This document shows, piece by piece, positions 1-6,518 of a stretch of DNA of 64,000 nt. The position numbers were made by a program, and so were the translations under genes. The notes beneath the pieces are model-generated. The model worked only from the letters and a program-made list of their open reading frames with translations, searched no databases and had not been told where the DNA came from. Source of the stretch: CAVQCX01 sp963711095 (GTDB lineage Bacteria > Pseudomonadota > Gammaproteobacteria > Chromatiales > Chromatiaceae); NCBI GenBank assembly GCA_963711095.1, contig CAVQCX010000005.1, positions 1 through 64,000 on the forward strand. Direction: 5' to 3'. Every line of letters begins with the position of its first letter. Position 1 is the stretch's first letter.

Positions 1-138
1 ATGCGGCTGGGTGGGCCGGAGGCCACTCTGAGGGACCGGGCGTCGAATCCGGGCTGACCTGCCGGCTGCAGAGCGTGCTCCACGTCGCCGCCGGACTTTA
101 CCCCGGGTTTTAGCCGCGTCAGAAGTGAGGGCCTGATT

Positions 139-783
139 CTAGGTACTGGCCGAACCCTTGCGGCGCATCGCCAGATGCTCTAAAAAGGAAGCGACAGCCG
201 CGCCGGAGAGCGCCTCCGGGGTGTTATCGCCATGGAAGTGAAGGAAACGGGCAACCCAGTGGACATAGGTCTTCTCGGTCCGGATCGAATAGCCCCGCAC
301 CCTGATGGCGGCGCTGATCCGCGCCCGCAGGTTAACCCACGCCTCGGCGTCGGCTGGTGCGAACGACCCTGCGGGGCCTGCATCGCGGGCCGCTCCCGCC
401 ATTGACTCGGTGTCCCGGGCTGTCGTCGGATAATCGGGCGCCAATCTCACCGAGAGATCTATCCAGCGGCTCCAGTCGAGGCTTGCTGCCCAGGGCGCCC
501 GAGCTAATTCGCAGAAGAGGATGCGCAGCGCATCCGCCGCTTGGCGGAACTGCCAGTCCTCGAGCGAGCCTTCGCTGTCTATTGCATCCAGGAACCGCTC
601 CACGTCGCCCGCCTCGTGGCGTGCGAGGCGCTTGCCTTGGTGCATGGCCAGGTAGCCCTCGATTCGCCTGCGATACCAGGGTCTGGCGTTGGCTGCGACC
701 TTGGCTTTCTCTAACAGATCCAAATAGTTGCGCCTGAATCGCTCGACTGACTCGGAGTGTTTGGGAGGCGGATAGGGTGCCAT
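139..783 (-). pseudogene. intI: Integron integrase, N-terminal part, stopped by an in-frame TAG
   Basis: Tyrosine recombinase of the integron-integrase type, which would recombine attI with attC sites. The 214-residue product has a long N-terminal extension (about residues 1-150) and then the core-binding (SAM-like) domain with the IntI-typical YSIRTEKTYVHWVARF at about 165-180. It ends at GSAST. The next codons on the minus strand are TAG AAT CAG GCC CTC, i.e. a stop followed by NQAL. The family reads ASTQNQAL here, so the simplest reading is CAG to TAG at the glutamine codon. Homology also stops after NQAL, so the catalytic domain with the Arg-His-Arg-Tyr residues is gone within the window. 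Cassettes lie on the other side in the standard divergent arrangement. Truncation is directly visible; inactivity is inferred. Confidence 0.85.
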
Positions 784-928
784 CGGGCTTCCTCCTTGAG
801 CGGGTTGATAAGTCCTTAGGTCTCAAGGTAGTACAAAACGAGAACGTTTGCAATATACTGCGACTGTCTATCGCGAGAGTACGAGTCGCCGTCTATTGCC
901 GATATACGAGCCGTTGTTCAATACACTG
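784..928 (+). other. Presumed attI/leader between integrase and first cassette
   Basis: This 145-bp spacer separates the integrase start (783, minus) from the first cassette boundary. The boundary is called from GTTAAGT at 928-934, which is complementary to the ACTTAAC core at the end of the first cassette. In integrons this interval carries the attI site and the cassette promoter. I see no gene in it; the open frame that enters it from 848 is better started at 947. Individual integrase-binding sites or promoter boxes cannot be assigned with confidence. Confidence 0.5.
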
Positions 929-946
929 TTAAGTTCTGAAAACAGG

Positions 947-1699
947 ATGCACAAAAAAGTAGTGGTACACGTTGACACTGGAATCAGAGAAGGCGCCATA
1001 TTGCGACGTTATATGGACTTGCCCAAGTACCTCGATATGCTCCGGTCATCGACAGTGTATGTGTCCCGAGTAGATGGCTTCACCGACAAACTGGAGGGGG
1101 TGCTAACTCCTAGCATCCGAGCCCGCATCATTAAAGCATATTCTGACGGACAAATTCACTATGATGCAGATACCTTCATAAGAAGATTGCGAGAAAATAT
1201 ATATGTAAGTTGTTGGACGTTAAGCGCACATGACAATATGGCGCTTTGGAAACTATACAGCAGCGCCTCCACCGGGATAGCTATAACTACAACAAAAGAA
1301 CAACTTATTCGATCATGCGCTGAATGGGCGGCGGAAGAATGTGTGCAAATATTCAAAGTGGAATATATCGATCATCTCAAGAACCCAGACATGATTATAG
1401 GCTCCTATTCAGACCCCTTGCGCTTCAAGCATAAAGCGTATAAGTACGAAACTGAGATTCGTGTTGTTATAAGTAGGGCCGGTACAAAAATGAATAACCA
1501 GAATCCGAAGGGAATAAGGCTGCCCATTAATTTAGACACTCTGGTCAGGAGTGTAGTAGTCGCGCCGGAGGCAGGCTCGTGGTTTTATGATCTTGTCTCT
1601 GATGTTACGTCAAAATATCGCTTATGTGTCCCTGTGAGAAAGTCCAAATTGGCGTACGTCGGAAGTGAACTTAACAAGCAACTAAACTCGGACCGCTAA
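947..1699 (+). CDS. DUF2971-like protein, first integron cassette
   Basis: A 250-residue protein of unknown function resembling the DUF2971 family, common in integron cassettes and defence or accessory islands. Matching blocks are an N-terminal LRRYMDLPKYLDML, a central VSCWTLSAHDNMALWKLY and a later FKHKAYKYETEIRVVIS. The frame is open from 848, but I start at ATG 947: the cassette boundary lies at 928/929, so an earlier start would use codons outside the mobile cassette. The gene is clearly AT-richer than the surrounding chromosome, consistent with transfer. No catalytic residues can be named. Its 3' end overlaps attC1, as usual in cassettes. Confidence 0.75.
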   Translation: MHKKVVVHVDTGIREGAILRRYMDLPKYLDMLRSSTVYVSRVDGFTDKLEGVLTPSIRARIIKAYSDGQIHYDADTFIRRLRENIYVSCWTLSAHDNMALWKLYSSASTGIAITTTKEQLIRSCAEWAAEECVQIFKVEYIDHLKNPDMIIGSYSDPLRFKHKAYKYETEIRVVISRAGTKMNNQNPKGIRLPINLDTLVRSVVVAPEAGSWFYDLVSDVTSKYRLCVPVRKSKLAYVGSELNKQLNSDR

Positions 1700-1750
1700 A
1701 CTGCATCGCTTCGCTCCGCAGTTTAGCGTCCAGTTAGTTTGGCGTTATGG
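1669..1750 (+). other. attC site 1 (82 bp)
   Basis: Recombination site of the first cassette. The R'' core is ACTTAAC (1669-1675), matching RYYYAAC, and the R' side is GTTATGG (1744-1750). The two arms fold back on each other through GCTAAACTGC / GCAGTTTAGC with a few unpaired bases, the imperfect hairpin typical of attC. The cassette 5' boundary GTTAAGT at 928-934 is exactly complementary to this R'', as expected when a cassette inserts from its circular form. Confidence 0.85.
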
Positions 1751-1776
1751 CTCCACACCGTCTGGAGGTTTAGACA

Positions 1777-1980
1777 TTGCCTAGTAATGTAGAAGAGATT
1801 GAACAGGCAATATTGGAATTGCCAAAAGACCAACTAAAGCGATTTCGTGCTTGGTATGAAGCGTTTGATGCGGACGAGTGGGACGAGCAAATTGAAAAGG
1901 ATGCGGCTGCCGGTAAGTTGGATGACCTTGCTGAATCGGCCCTTTCCGACCATAGAGCAGGAAGGTCGCGAAGGCTATGA
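1777..1980 (+). CDS. Addiction-module antitoxin (ParE/RelE partner), second cassette
   Basis: A 67-residue acidic protein starting at TTG with VEEIEQAILELP and FRAWYEAFDADEWDEQI, then a basic tail (HRAGRSRRL). This is the usual form of the small 'putative addiction module component' antitoxins paired with RelE/ParE toxins. It would bind and neutralise the toxin and probably autoregulate. The stop overlaps the toxin start as ATGA (1977-1980), so the two are translationally coupled. It lies inside a cassette that starts at TTATGG after attC1 and ends at attC2. Confidence 0.8.
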   Translation: MPSNVEEIEQAILELPKDQLKRFRAWYEAFDADEWDEQIEKDAAAGKLDDLAESALSDHRAGRSRRL

Positions 1981-2235
1981 TTCACTATGCGAGCCCGTCA
2001 TTCTGGTCCGCATACGAGTCGCTTCGTCCATCCGCCAGAAAGGTTGCCGATCAAAATTACCACATGCTTAAAAGAGAATCCAAGTCATCCGTCACTGCAT
2101 TTCAAAAAGGTAGGTCGCTACTGGTCGGCAAGGGTTGGCGTTCACTATAGGGAGCTAGCCGTAGAAGTAGATGGCGGTTTTCTTTGGTTCTGGATCGGCA
2201 GCCACGCGGAATATGACAAACTTACTAAGCCATAA
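1977..2235 (+). pseudogene. RelE/ParE-family toxin with a one-base frameshift
   Basis: Toxin partner of the preceding antitoxin. The first frame gives MIHYASPSFWSAYESL and on to NYHMLK; the next frame continues ENPSHPSLHFKKVGRYWSAR and ends with FWIGSHAEYDKLTKP. Joined, they give a full-length toxin of about 85 residues. The break is at a run of four A (2070-2073): reading CTT AAA GAG AAT instead of CTT AAA AGA restores the family sequence, so one extra A is present. As read, the first frame ends at a TAG about 25 codons later. It may be a true loss-of-toxin mutation or a sequencing error in the homopolymer. Confidence 0.85.
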
Positions 2236-2302
2236 CAATGCGCTGCAATCGGAGCACCAAACCGCTGCGCGCTTCGGTGGCCGTTGAGCGCAAGCGTTAT
2301 CG
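2230..2302 (+). other. attC site 2 (73 bp)
   Basis: Recombination site closing the toxin-antitoxin cassette. R'' is CCATAAC (2230-2236), exactly complementary to the GTTATGG that opens this cassette at 1744, and R' is GTTATCG (2296-2302). The inner arms TGCGCT and AGCGCA pair, with extra bases on the 5' arm, as in genuine attC hairpins. The following sequence is not a cassette gene but a group II intron. Confidence 0.9.
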
Positions 2303-3050
2303 CGCCGGGCGAAGCCCGGTGTATCTTTCGGGGTGCAAGTCCCCGTCGGGTAAGGGCTAGCTCCCCGCCCGTATCGAGTGTTGATCTCATTGCGGAGCAG
2401 GTAACTGCGAACAATATTATGAGGTAAGCGTACACAGAGAATTCTGTAGGCCGTAGGGGAGACCGCGCTCCCTGAGGGTTGGCACAGCTTCGAAATAAGC
2501 TTGTTCCGGACGCCGAGGGTCTTAACGTGCACCGAAGGCAACACAGAAGCATCCGATTTGGCGAGGGTGTGGAGGTCCGGCGGAGTCATCAGACCGTGGC
2601 ATGCAGAAAGAGATACACCGAGGAACCCGGGAAGCCCCAAAGGCTCCTGCTGGGAGTGAGGAGATGAAGCCGTCAGAGATGGGACACAGGTGGGGTGAAG
2701 AGCCCTGAAACGGCGTAGGCTCGGGTGGAATCTTCGAACAGGGAGAGGGCAGGTGGACTTGCGAAGGTTACAAGCTGATGGGGTGTCTTATGGGGCATAG
2801 TAGTCTGAGGTCGGGAGAACCGGGCACATGGCGAAGGACCCCACGGGAGTACGTAGCCCTCAAAGGAAACTCGTGCCGGACACTGTCGGACCGGATCAAC
2901 ACGAGCCAACCTCACTGAGGGGAATAGCCATTGGACCATGAAACGGGTAACTGTGATGGTCCGCGCGGATGCGAGTACGACCGGGGAACCGGATGCGGGA
3001 AAACCGCACGTCCGGGTCTGTGCGGAACGGGCTCATGATACACACCTTCC
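2303..3050 (+). mobile_element. Group II intron, reverse-transcriptase-deleted, next to attC2
   Basis: The ~750-bp stretch lacks a coding gene but has group II intron RNA features. Near its 5' end is a hairpin around GGGGTGCAAGTCCCC. At 2986-3019 is a domain V: a ~34-nt hairpin with ATGCGG, a GAAA loop and CCGCACGT. Lower-stem pairing is nearly complete with one A/G mismatch. Domain VI and the 3' end should lie just after, near 3030-3050; exact ends are not certain. The 5' side directly abuts the R' core of attC2. Intron-encoded protein is reduced to a short start at 2828. Catalytic competence is unknown. Confidence 0.75.
2828..2941 (+). pseudogene. Remnant start of intron-encoded reverse transcriptase/maturase
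   Basis: At the place where domain IV of related introns opens the maturase gene (a CACATGGCGAAGG context), a 37-codon frame begins MAKDPTGVRSPQRK and runs to TGA at 2939-2941. The rest of the reverse transcriptase and maturase domains (~400 residues) is absent: only ~45 bp separate this stop from domain V. It is therefore read as an internal deletion. Splicing or mobility would need a maturase supplied from elsewhere. Confidence 0.5.
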
Positions 3051-3057
3051 CATGTTG

Positions 3058-5145
3058 TTAAAAATGAAGGGATTTTTGATTCGAGTCACGGGTCAACGGG
3101 CGACTGGCGACGCTGGATTTAGCTGCATGTTGCACTGACGGGAGCAATAGCGCTTCTTTCTGGACCAACCATGGTGCTCCAGGACACACTTGTTTCGCCG
3201 GCAAGACCCCATTCTTGATCAGCTTTCGCACTTTCGAAACGCTGACCCCCAATTCTCGACTGACTTCTTCGGGTGTCAGCTCGCCGCGTCGCTCCCTCTC
3301 CCCCGGTTTAAACACGGGGATATGATGATCCTTACGGAAAGAGCAGATGCGCGCCGGTGTCCAAGTTAATCCCGAAGCGGTTCTTTTCCCAAGACGATTT
3401 AGACACCCCACAATATGTTTGTCTGGCATTATAAGTGCCAGAGCGATGATGATCTCTTTCGTGTCGGAGTTCGTTGCATTGTTCGTCTCACCGTGTCGGT
3501 TCTTGGCAAGATCAATTTCAGTGTGATCGCCGCCTTGCCAATGGACCTTCAGCTTAATGAGCTTTTCCGAGCCAGATGTGGGCTCAACAAAAACGACCAC
3601 CTCATTGACAACAATCCGAATGATCTTCTTCTTAATCTCAGCGCTGCTCTCCGGATGGTTCCAAACAAAGGGCAGGTCTTTGCCTAAAGACAAAACCTCT
3701 TGGCGATGTTGTTCCGAGAGGGGCGTGATTTGTTGCTTGAGCAAAGCAATGTCGTTCTCCAATTGAGCCGCTTTACTTAATGCATTATTCCAGGCGCGTT
3801 CCAGCTCAGCGGCGACCAATCGATTCTCCGGGTCCACGGAATCGTATTGCCGTTTTGCGCGAGACGCCTCATAACGAGCTTGCTCCAGGCCAAGTAAGCG
3901 TTGCTGTAGAACCTGAGATTCACTTCCCGAGATTTCCTCCGCGGCTTTAAGAGCGGCCTTTAACCCCAGGGGAGACAGTACCTCCAAAACCGAATCGGTC
4001 AAAGCCTCGTCGACGCGTGTGCCACCAATACTGATGCATGTTTTGCTGTGAATCGCTTCTCTCCCGCGACACACGTAAACACGGGTCTTCCCGGTGCTTC
4101 CTTGGTACCGTGTCAACAACTTGGAGCCACAGTGACCGCAACGTAGGAGGCCAGACAATAATGCCTCCCCCCGACCAACAGACCCGGTTACCACTGGACG
4201 CTTCGCATTGGTGTTCTGAGCGATCGTAGAGATGTTTTTCTGATATTCATTCCACGTAATGTACGCCTCATGATGATCATGAATCAATACGCCCCATCGC
4301 TCTTGGGGCAGGTTGATGCCCTTTTTAATATATTTCCGCCCGTCTCTGATCTCGACTGCTCGCGTTGTTCTGCCATAAGCATACGCGCCAGCATAGATCG
4401 GATTTTTCAGCAAGTTTCCGAGGACATTGACGCTCGGTAATTTCCACTCTAAGCGTTTGTCATTCTTGTAGGTGGCAACTGGAACCTCGACCTCGTTGGC
4501 GATAAACCAACTATGTGTCTGTCGGATGCTGCCTAGCTCTCGAAACTTATCAAATACCAACGTAACTGCCTGTCGGACACGCTGATCCGGATCGATTCTC
4601 AACTCTCCATCGACAGTTTTGATATATCCCGCACTGATCATCAAATGCAGCTCGCCACGCCTCGCTTTCTCGAGAATCGCTGCTTGAGAGCGCTCGTTCA
4701 AAATACGAAGCTCCATCTCGCTGAATTCCCCCTTTAATCCTAGCAAGAGACGATCGTTGGACGTGCGAGGGTCATAGACAGCCTCCCGATCGATCAGCAA
4801 AACGCCTATTACGGCGCATACTTCTAACAGAGTATGCCATTCCCGCCCGTTTCTTGCCAGCCGCGACGCATCCACTGACAGTATCCCGCCGACTTTCGAA
4901 GAACAGACGTCCTGCAACAGCTGCTCGAAGCCGAAGCGAGAGGTAGCCCCCGCGGCGCTACGTCCCAAGTCCTGGTCGATCACGCTGATTCGTGAGCAGC
5001 TCCATCCCAACTCTTCGGCGCGCTCGTACAGATTGTATTGAACGCGTTGGCTTTCCGTATTATTCAAAACCTGCCTTGCGGTGCTCTGTCGGACGTAGAC
5101 ATAGGCATTACGCAAAAGGTGCTCGGGTTTGACTTTGTCATTCAT
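3058..5145 (-). CDS. Large serine recombinase
   Basis: Site-specific DNA integrase/recombinase of the large serine family, ~695 residues from ATG 5145. The N-terminal resolvase domain has YVRQSTARQV (serine nucleophile) and VDASRLARNGREW. A recombinase domain (about 185-320) is followed by a zinc-ribbon-like CGHCGSKLLTRY, a coiled-coil stretch (about 415-490) and a C-terminal helix-turn-helix-like segment (LTPEEVSRELGVSVSKV). I start at 5145, not 5202, because AGGAGGATAAGATCG directly precedes this ATG. Its start overlaps the stop of the small gene upstream by 8 bp. GC is lower than the core genome. It ends within a few bases of the intron 3' end, so this module probably inserted there. Confidence 0.9.
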   Translation of the reverse strand: MNDKVKPEHLLRNAYVYVRQSTARQVLNNTESQRVQYNLYERAEELGWSCSRISVIDQDLGRSAAGATSRFGFEQLLQDVCSSKVGGILSVDASRLARNGREWHTLLEVCAVIGVLLIDREAVYDPRTSNDRLLLGLKGEFSEMELRILNERSQAAILEKARRGELHLMISAGYIKTVDGELRIDPDQRVRQAVTLVFDKFRELGSIRQTHSWFIANEVEVPVATYKNDKRLEWKLPSVNVLGNLLKNPIYAGAYAYGRTTRAVEIRDGRKYIKKGINLPQERWGVLIHDHHEAYITWNEYQKNISTIAQNTNAKRPVVTGSVGRGEALLSGLLRCGHCGSKLLTRYQGSTGKTRVYVCRGREAIHSKTCISIGGTRVDEALTDSVLEVLSPLGLKAALKAAEEISGSESQVLQQRLLGLEQARYEASRAKRQYDSVDPENRLVAAELERAWNNALSKAAQLENDIALLKQQITPLSEQHRQEVLSLGKDLPFVWNHPESSAEIKKKIIRIVVNEVVVFVEPTSGSEKLIKLKVHWQGGDHTEIDLAKNRHGETNNATNSDTKEIIIALALIMPDKHIVGCLNRLGKRTASGLTWTPARICSFRKDHHIPVFKPGERERRGELTPEEVSRELGVSVSKVRKLIKNGVLPAKQVCPGAPWLVQKEALLLPSVQHAAKSSVASRPLTRDSNQKSLHF

Positions 5146-5314
5146 CGATCTTATCCTCCTGGAGGTTGCTATGACGCCCGTCTGCGCCCCATAGCCATAC
5201 AATCAGATCTGAAACAGCGGCTATGGCTTCTAGCTGAGTTTGATCGGGCAAGGAAACGGGTGAGTTTTCACAGGCAAGCGGTAGATTGCGTTGAGGATTG
5301 CTCTTGATTGCCAT
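5138..5314 (-). CDS. Small accessory gene upstream of the serine recombinase
   Basis: A 58-residue frame (ATG 5314; an in-frame GTG lies at 5323) beginning MAIKSNPQRNLPLACENSPV. No domain recognised. An AGAGGTG sequence lies upstream, and its TGA overlaps the recombinase ATG by 8 bp, so it looks like a genuine, translationally coupled gene of the same module. Small genes of this kind often accompany large serine recombinases of this type. Function unknown. Confidence 0.55.
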   Translation of the reverse strand: MAIKSNPQRNLPLACENSPVSLPDQTQLEAIAAVSDLIVWLWGADGRHSNLQEDKIDE

Positions 5315-5543
5315 CCGAAACACCTCTATTCAGGATATTCTTCGGGGCAGACAAGGATAAGCTCGACGACTTGACGAGCGCACTGAGTTCGAAGAGAGTA
5401 GTGACAGGTAGCCTGGGCGACGAGACGATTACGTAGTTTGCTGCGTCGTCGTCCACCATCCAGGCGGGGAGATGTTGCCGGCTACCGTCGGAACCAATGA
5501 CAATCAGGTAGGAGACGGTATTTACCGTTCTATGGCCGGCCAC
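5268..5543 (-). CDS. DUF5372-like small protein of the recombinase module
   Basis: A ~91-residue frame from GTG 5543, preceded in the same frame by codons reading VTVKYPYHPLFGQT, so the protein may start further upstream without an obvious ATG. The pattern HPLFGQ ... SDGSRQHLPAWMVDD resembles the DUF5372 group of small proteins found beside transposition or recombination genes. It overlaps the next small gene by about 47 bp. Identity as DUF5372 is from memory and moderate; that it belongs with the recombinase is supported by orientation and overlap. Confidence 0.45.
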   Translation of the reverse strand: MAGHRTVNTVSYLIVIGSDGSRQHLPAWMVDDDAANYVIVSSPRLPVTTLFELSALVKSSSLSLSAPKNILNRGVSDGNQEQSSTQSTACL

Positions 5544-5674
5544 TTCCGTCGTCTGGCCGAAAAGGGGGTGATACGGGTATTTTACGGTGACAGTTCGTAG
5601 CGAATCGTGGGCATTATGCGACTGTTTTCTGCGGGGGGCGCCCGGTAACGGGCGTTCCTACCGCGAGAATTAAA

Positions 5675-6464
5675 GGGGCCAGGCTCGAATATTTTTGCTC
5701 GAGTTGGCTCATGTCCTGGCGCCCACGTATTCATCTTGATGGCGTGCCGCTGAACATAGTCCAGCGGGGACACGATCGTGAGCCCTGCTTTTTGGGCGAG
5801 GAAGACTATTACGCGTATCTTTCCTGGCTGGGAGAGGCGCTGGAAAGGGAGCGATGTGCGCTGCACGCCCATGTGCTGATGACCAACCATGTCCATCTGT
5901 TGGTTACCCCTGTGGGCGCCGATTCGATACCGCGGCTGATCATTGCCATCGGGCGGCGCTACGTTCAGTACATTAACACCACTTATCGGCGCACCGGAAC
6001 GTTGTGGGATAGTCGTTACAAGTCCTCGCTGATTCAGGCCGACACCTATCTGCTCAGCTGTCAGCGCTACATCGAGCTGAACCGCGTGCGGGCGGACATG
6101 GCCGATGATCCCGCGCGTTACCGCTGGAGCAGCTACCGCCACAATGCGTTGGGGCAGAGCAACCCGCTCGTGTCGGCCCACCCGGTGTATGTAGCGTTAG
6201 GAGTGGATGCCAAGACAAGGCAGGCTGCGTATCGGAGTCTGTTCCGGCCAGAGTTGGATAACGAAGCCATCAGCGACATCCGGCTGGCGCTGAGTCAGAA
6301 TCAGCCGCTGGGCAATTCTCGGTTCTATGCGAAGGTTGAGGGTATGACGGGTCAGCGCAGGGAGCCGAAGCGGCGGGGCAGGCCGAGAAAGCCGGGGGAC
6401 GAGGGGACTGGCCACGACGCGGAGCAGGGTGACCTCCCGATTTGAATTAAGCTATCCTGGCCCC
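5675..6464 (+). mobile_element. RAYT (REP-associated transposase) element with inverted ends
   Basis: The transposase gene at 5711-6445 is bracketed by GGGGCCAGG (5675-5683) on the left and CCTGGCCCC (6456-6464) on the right. These form an inverted pair, with TCGAAT/TTGAAT next to them. Ends of this GGGGYCAG...TTGAA type flank RAYT genes in many gammaproteobacteria. No clear target duplication was found. Confidence 0.65.
5711..6445 (+). CDS. REP-associated tyrosine transposase (Y1/HUH family)
   Basis: A 244-residue single-strand DNA transposase of the IS200-like HUH superfamily. N-terminal RPRIHLDGVPLNIVQRG, the metal-binding HUH motif as HVHLL (about residue 59), and a catalytic-tyrosine region YVQYINTTYRRTG leading to WDSRYKSS match RAYT proteins. 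The basic tail GQRREPKRRGRPRK is also usual. RAYTs mobilise REP/BIME repeats; several REP-like palindromes occur in this window (27.4 kb, 40.1 kb) but none is proven to be its substrate. The frame is intact. Confidence 0.9.
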   Translation: MSWRPRIHLDGVPLNIVQRGHDREPCFLGEEDYYAYLSWLGEALERERCALHAHVLMTNHVHLLVTPVGADSIPRLIIAIGRRYVQYINTTYRRTGTLWDSRYKSSLIQADTYLLSCQRYIELNRVRADMADDPARYRWSSYRHNALGQSNPLVSAHPVYVALGVDAKTRQAAYRSLFRPELDNEAISDIRLALSQNQPLGNSRFYAKVEGMTGQRREPKRRGRPRKPGDEGTGHDAEQGDLPI

Positions 6465-6518
6465 TACTCACAGAGATCAAGAAACATCGTGACGCACTTC
6501 ACAGCGTGGTGAATCAAG

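Noticed and set aside
1..138. Continuation of the integrase catalytic domain beyond the TAG
   Set aside because: After NQAL the codons (TSDAAKTRGK...) do not match integron integrases, so homology really ends there.
848..946. Longer start (848) for the DUF2971-like gene
   Set aside because: The cassette boundary at 928/929 falls inside this extension, so the first 33 codons would lie outside the mobile cassette.
2066..2076. Programmed frameshift in the cassette toxin
   Set aside because: A simple AAAA run without slippery heptamer, internal Shine-Dalgarno or pausing stop; relatives encode the toxin in one frame.
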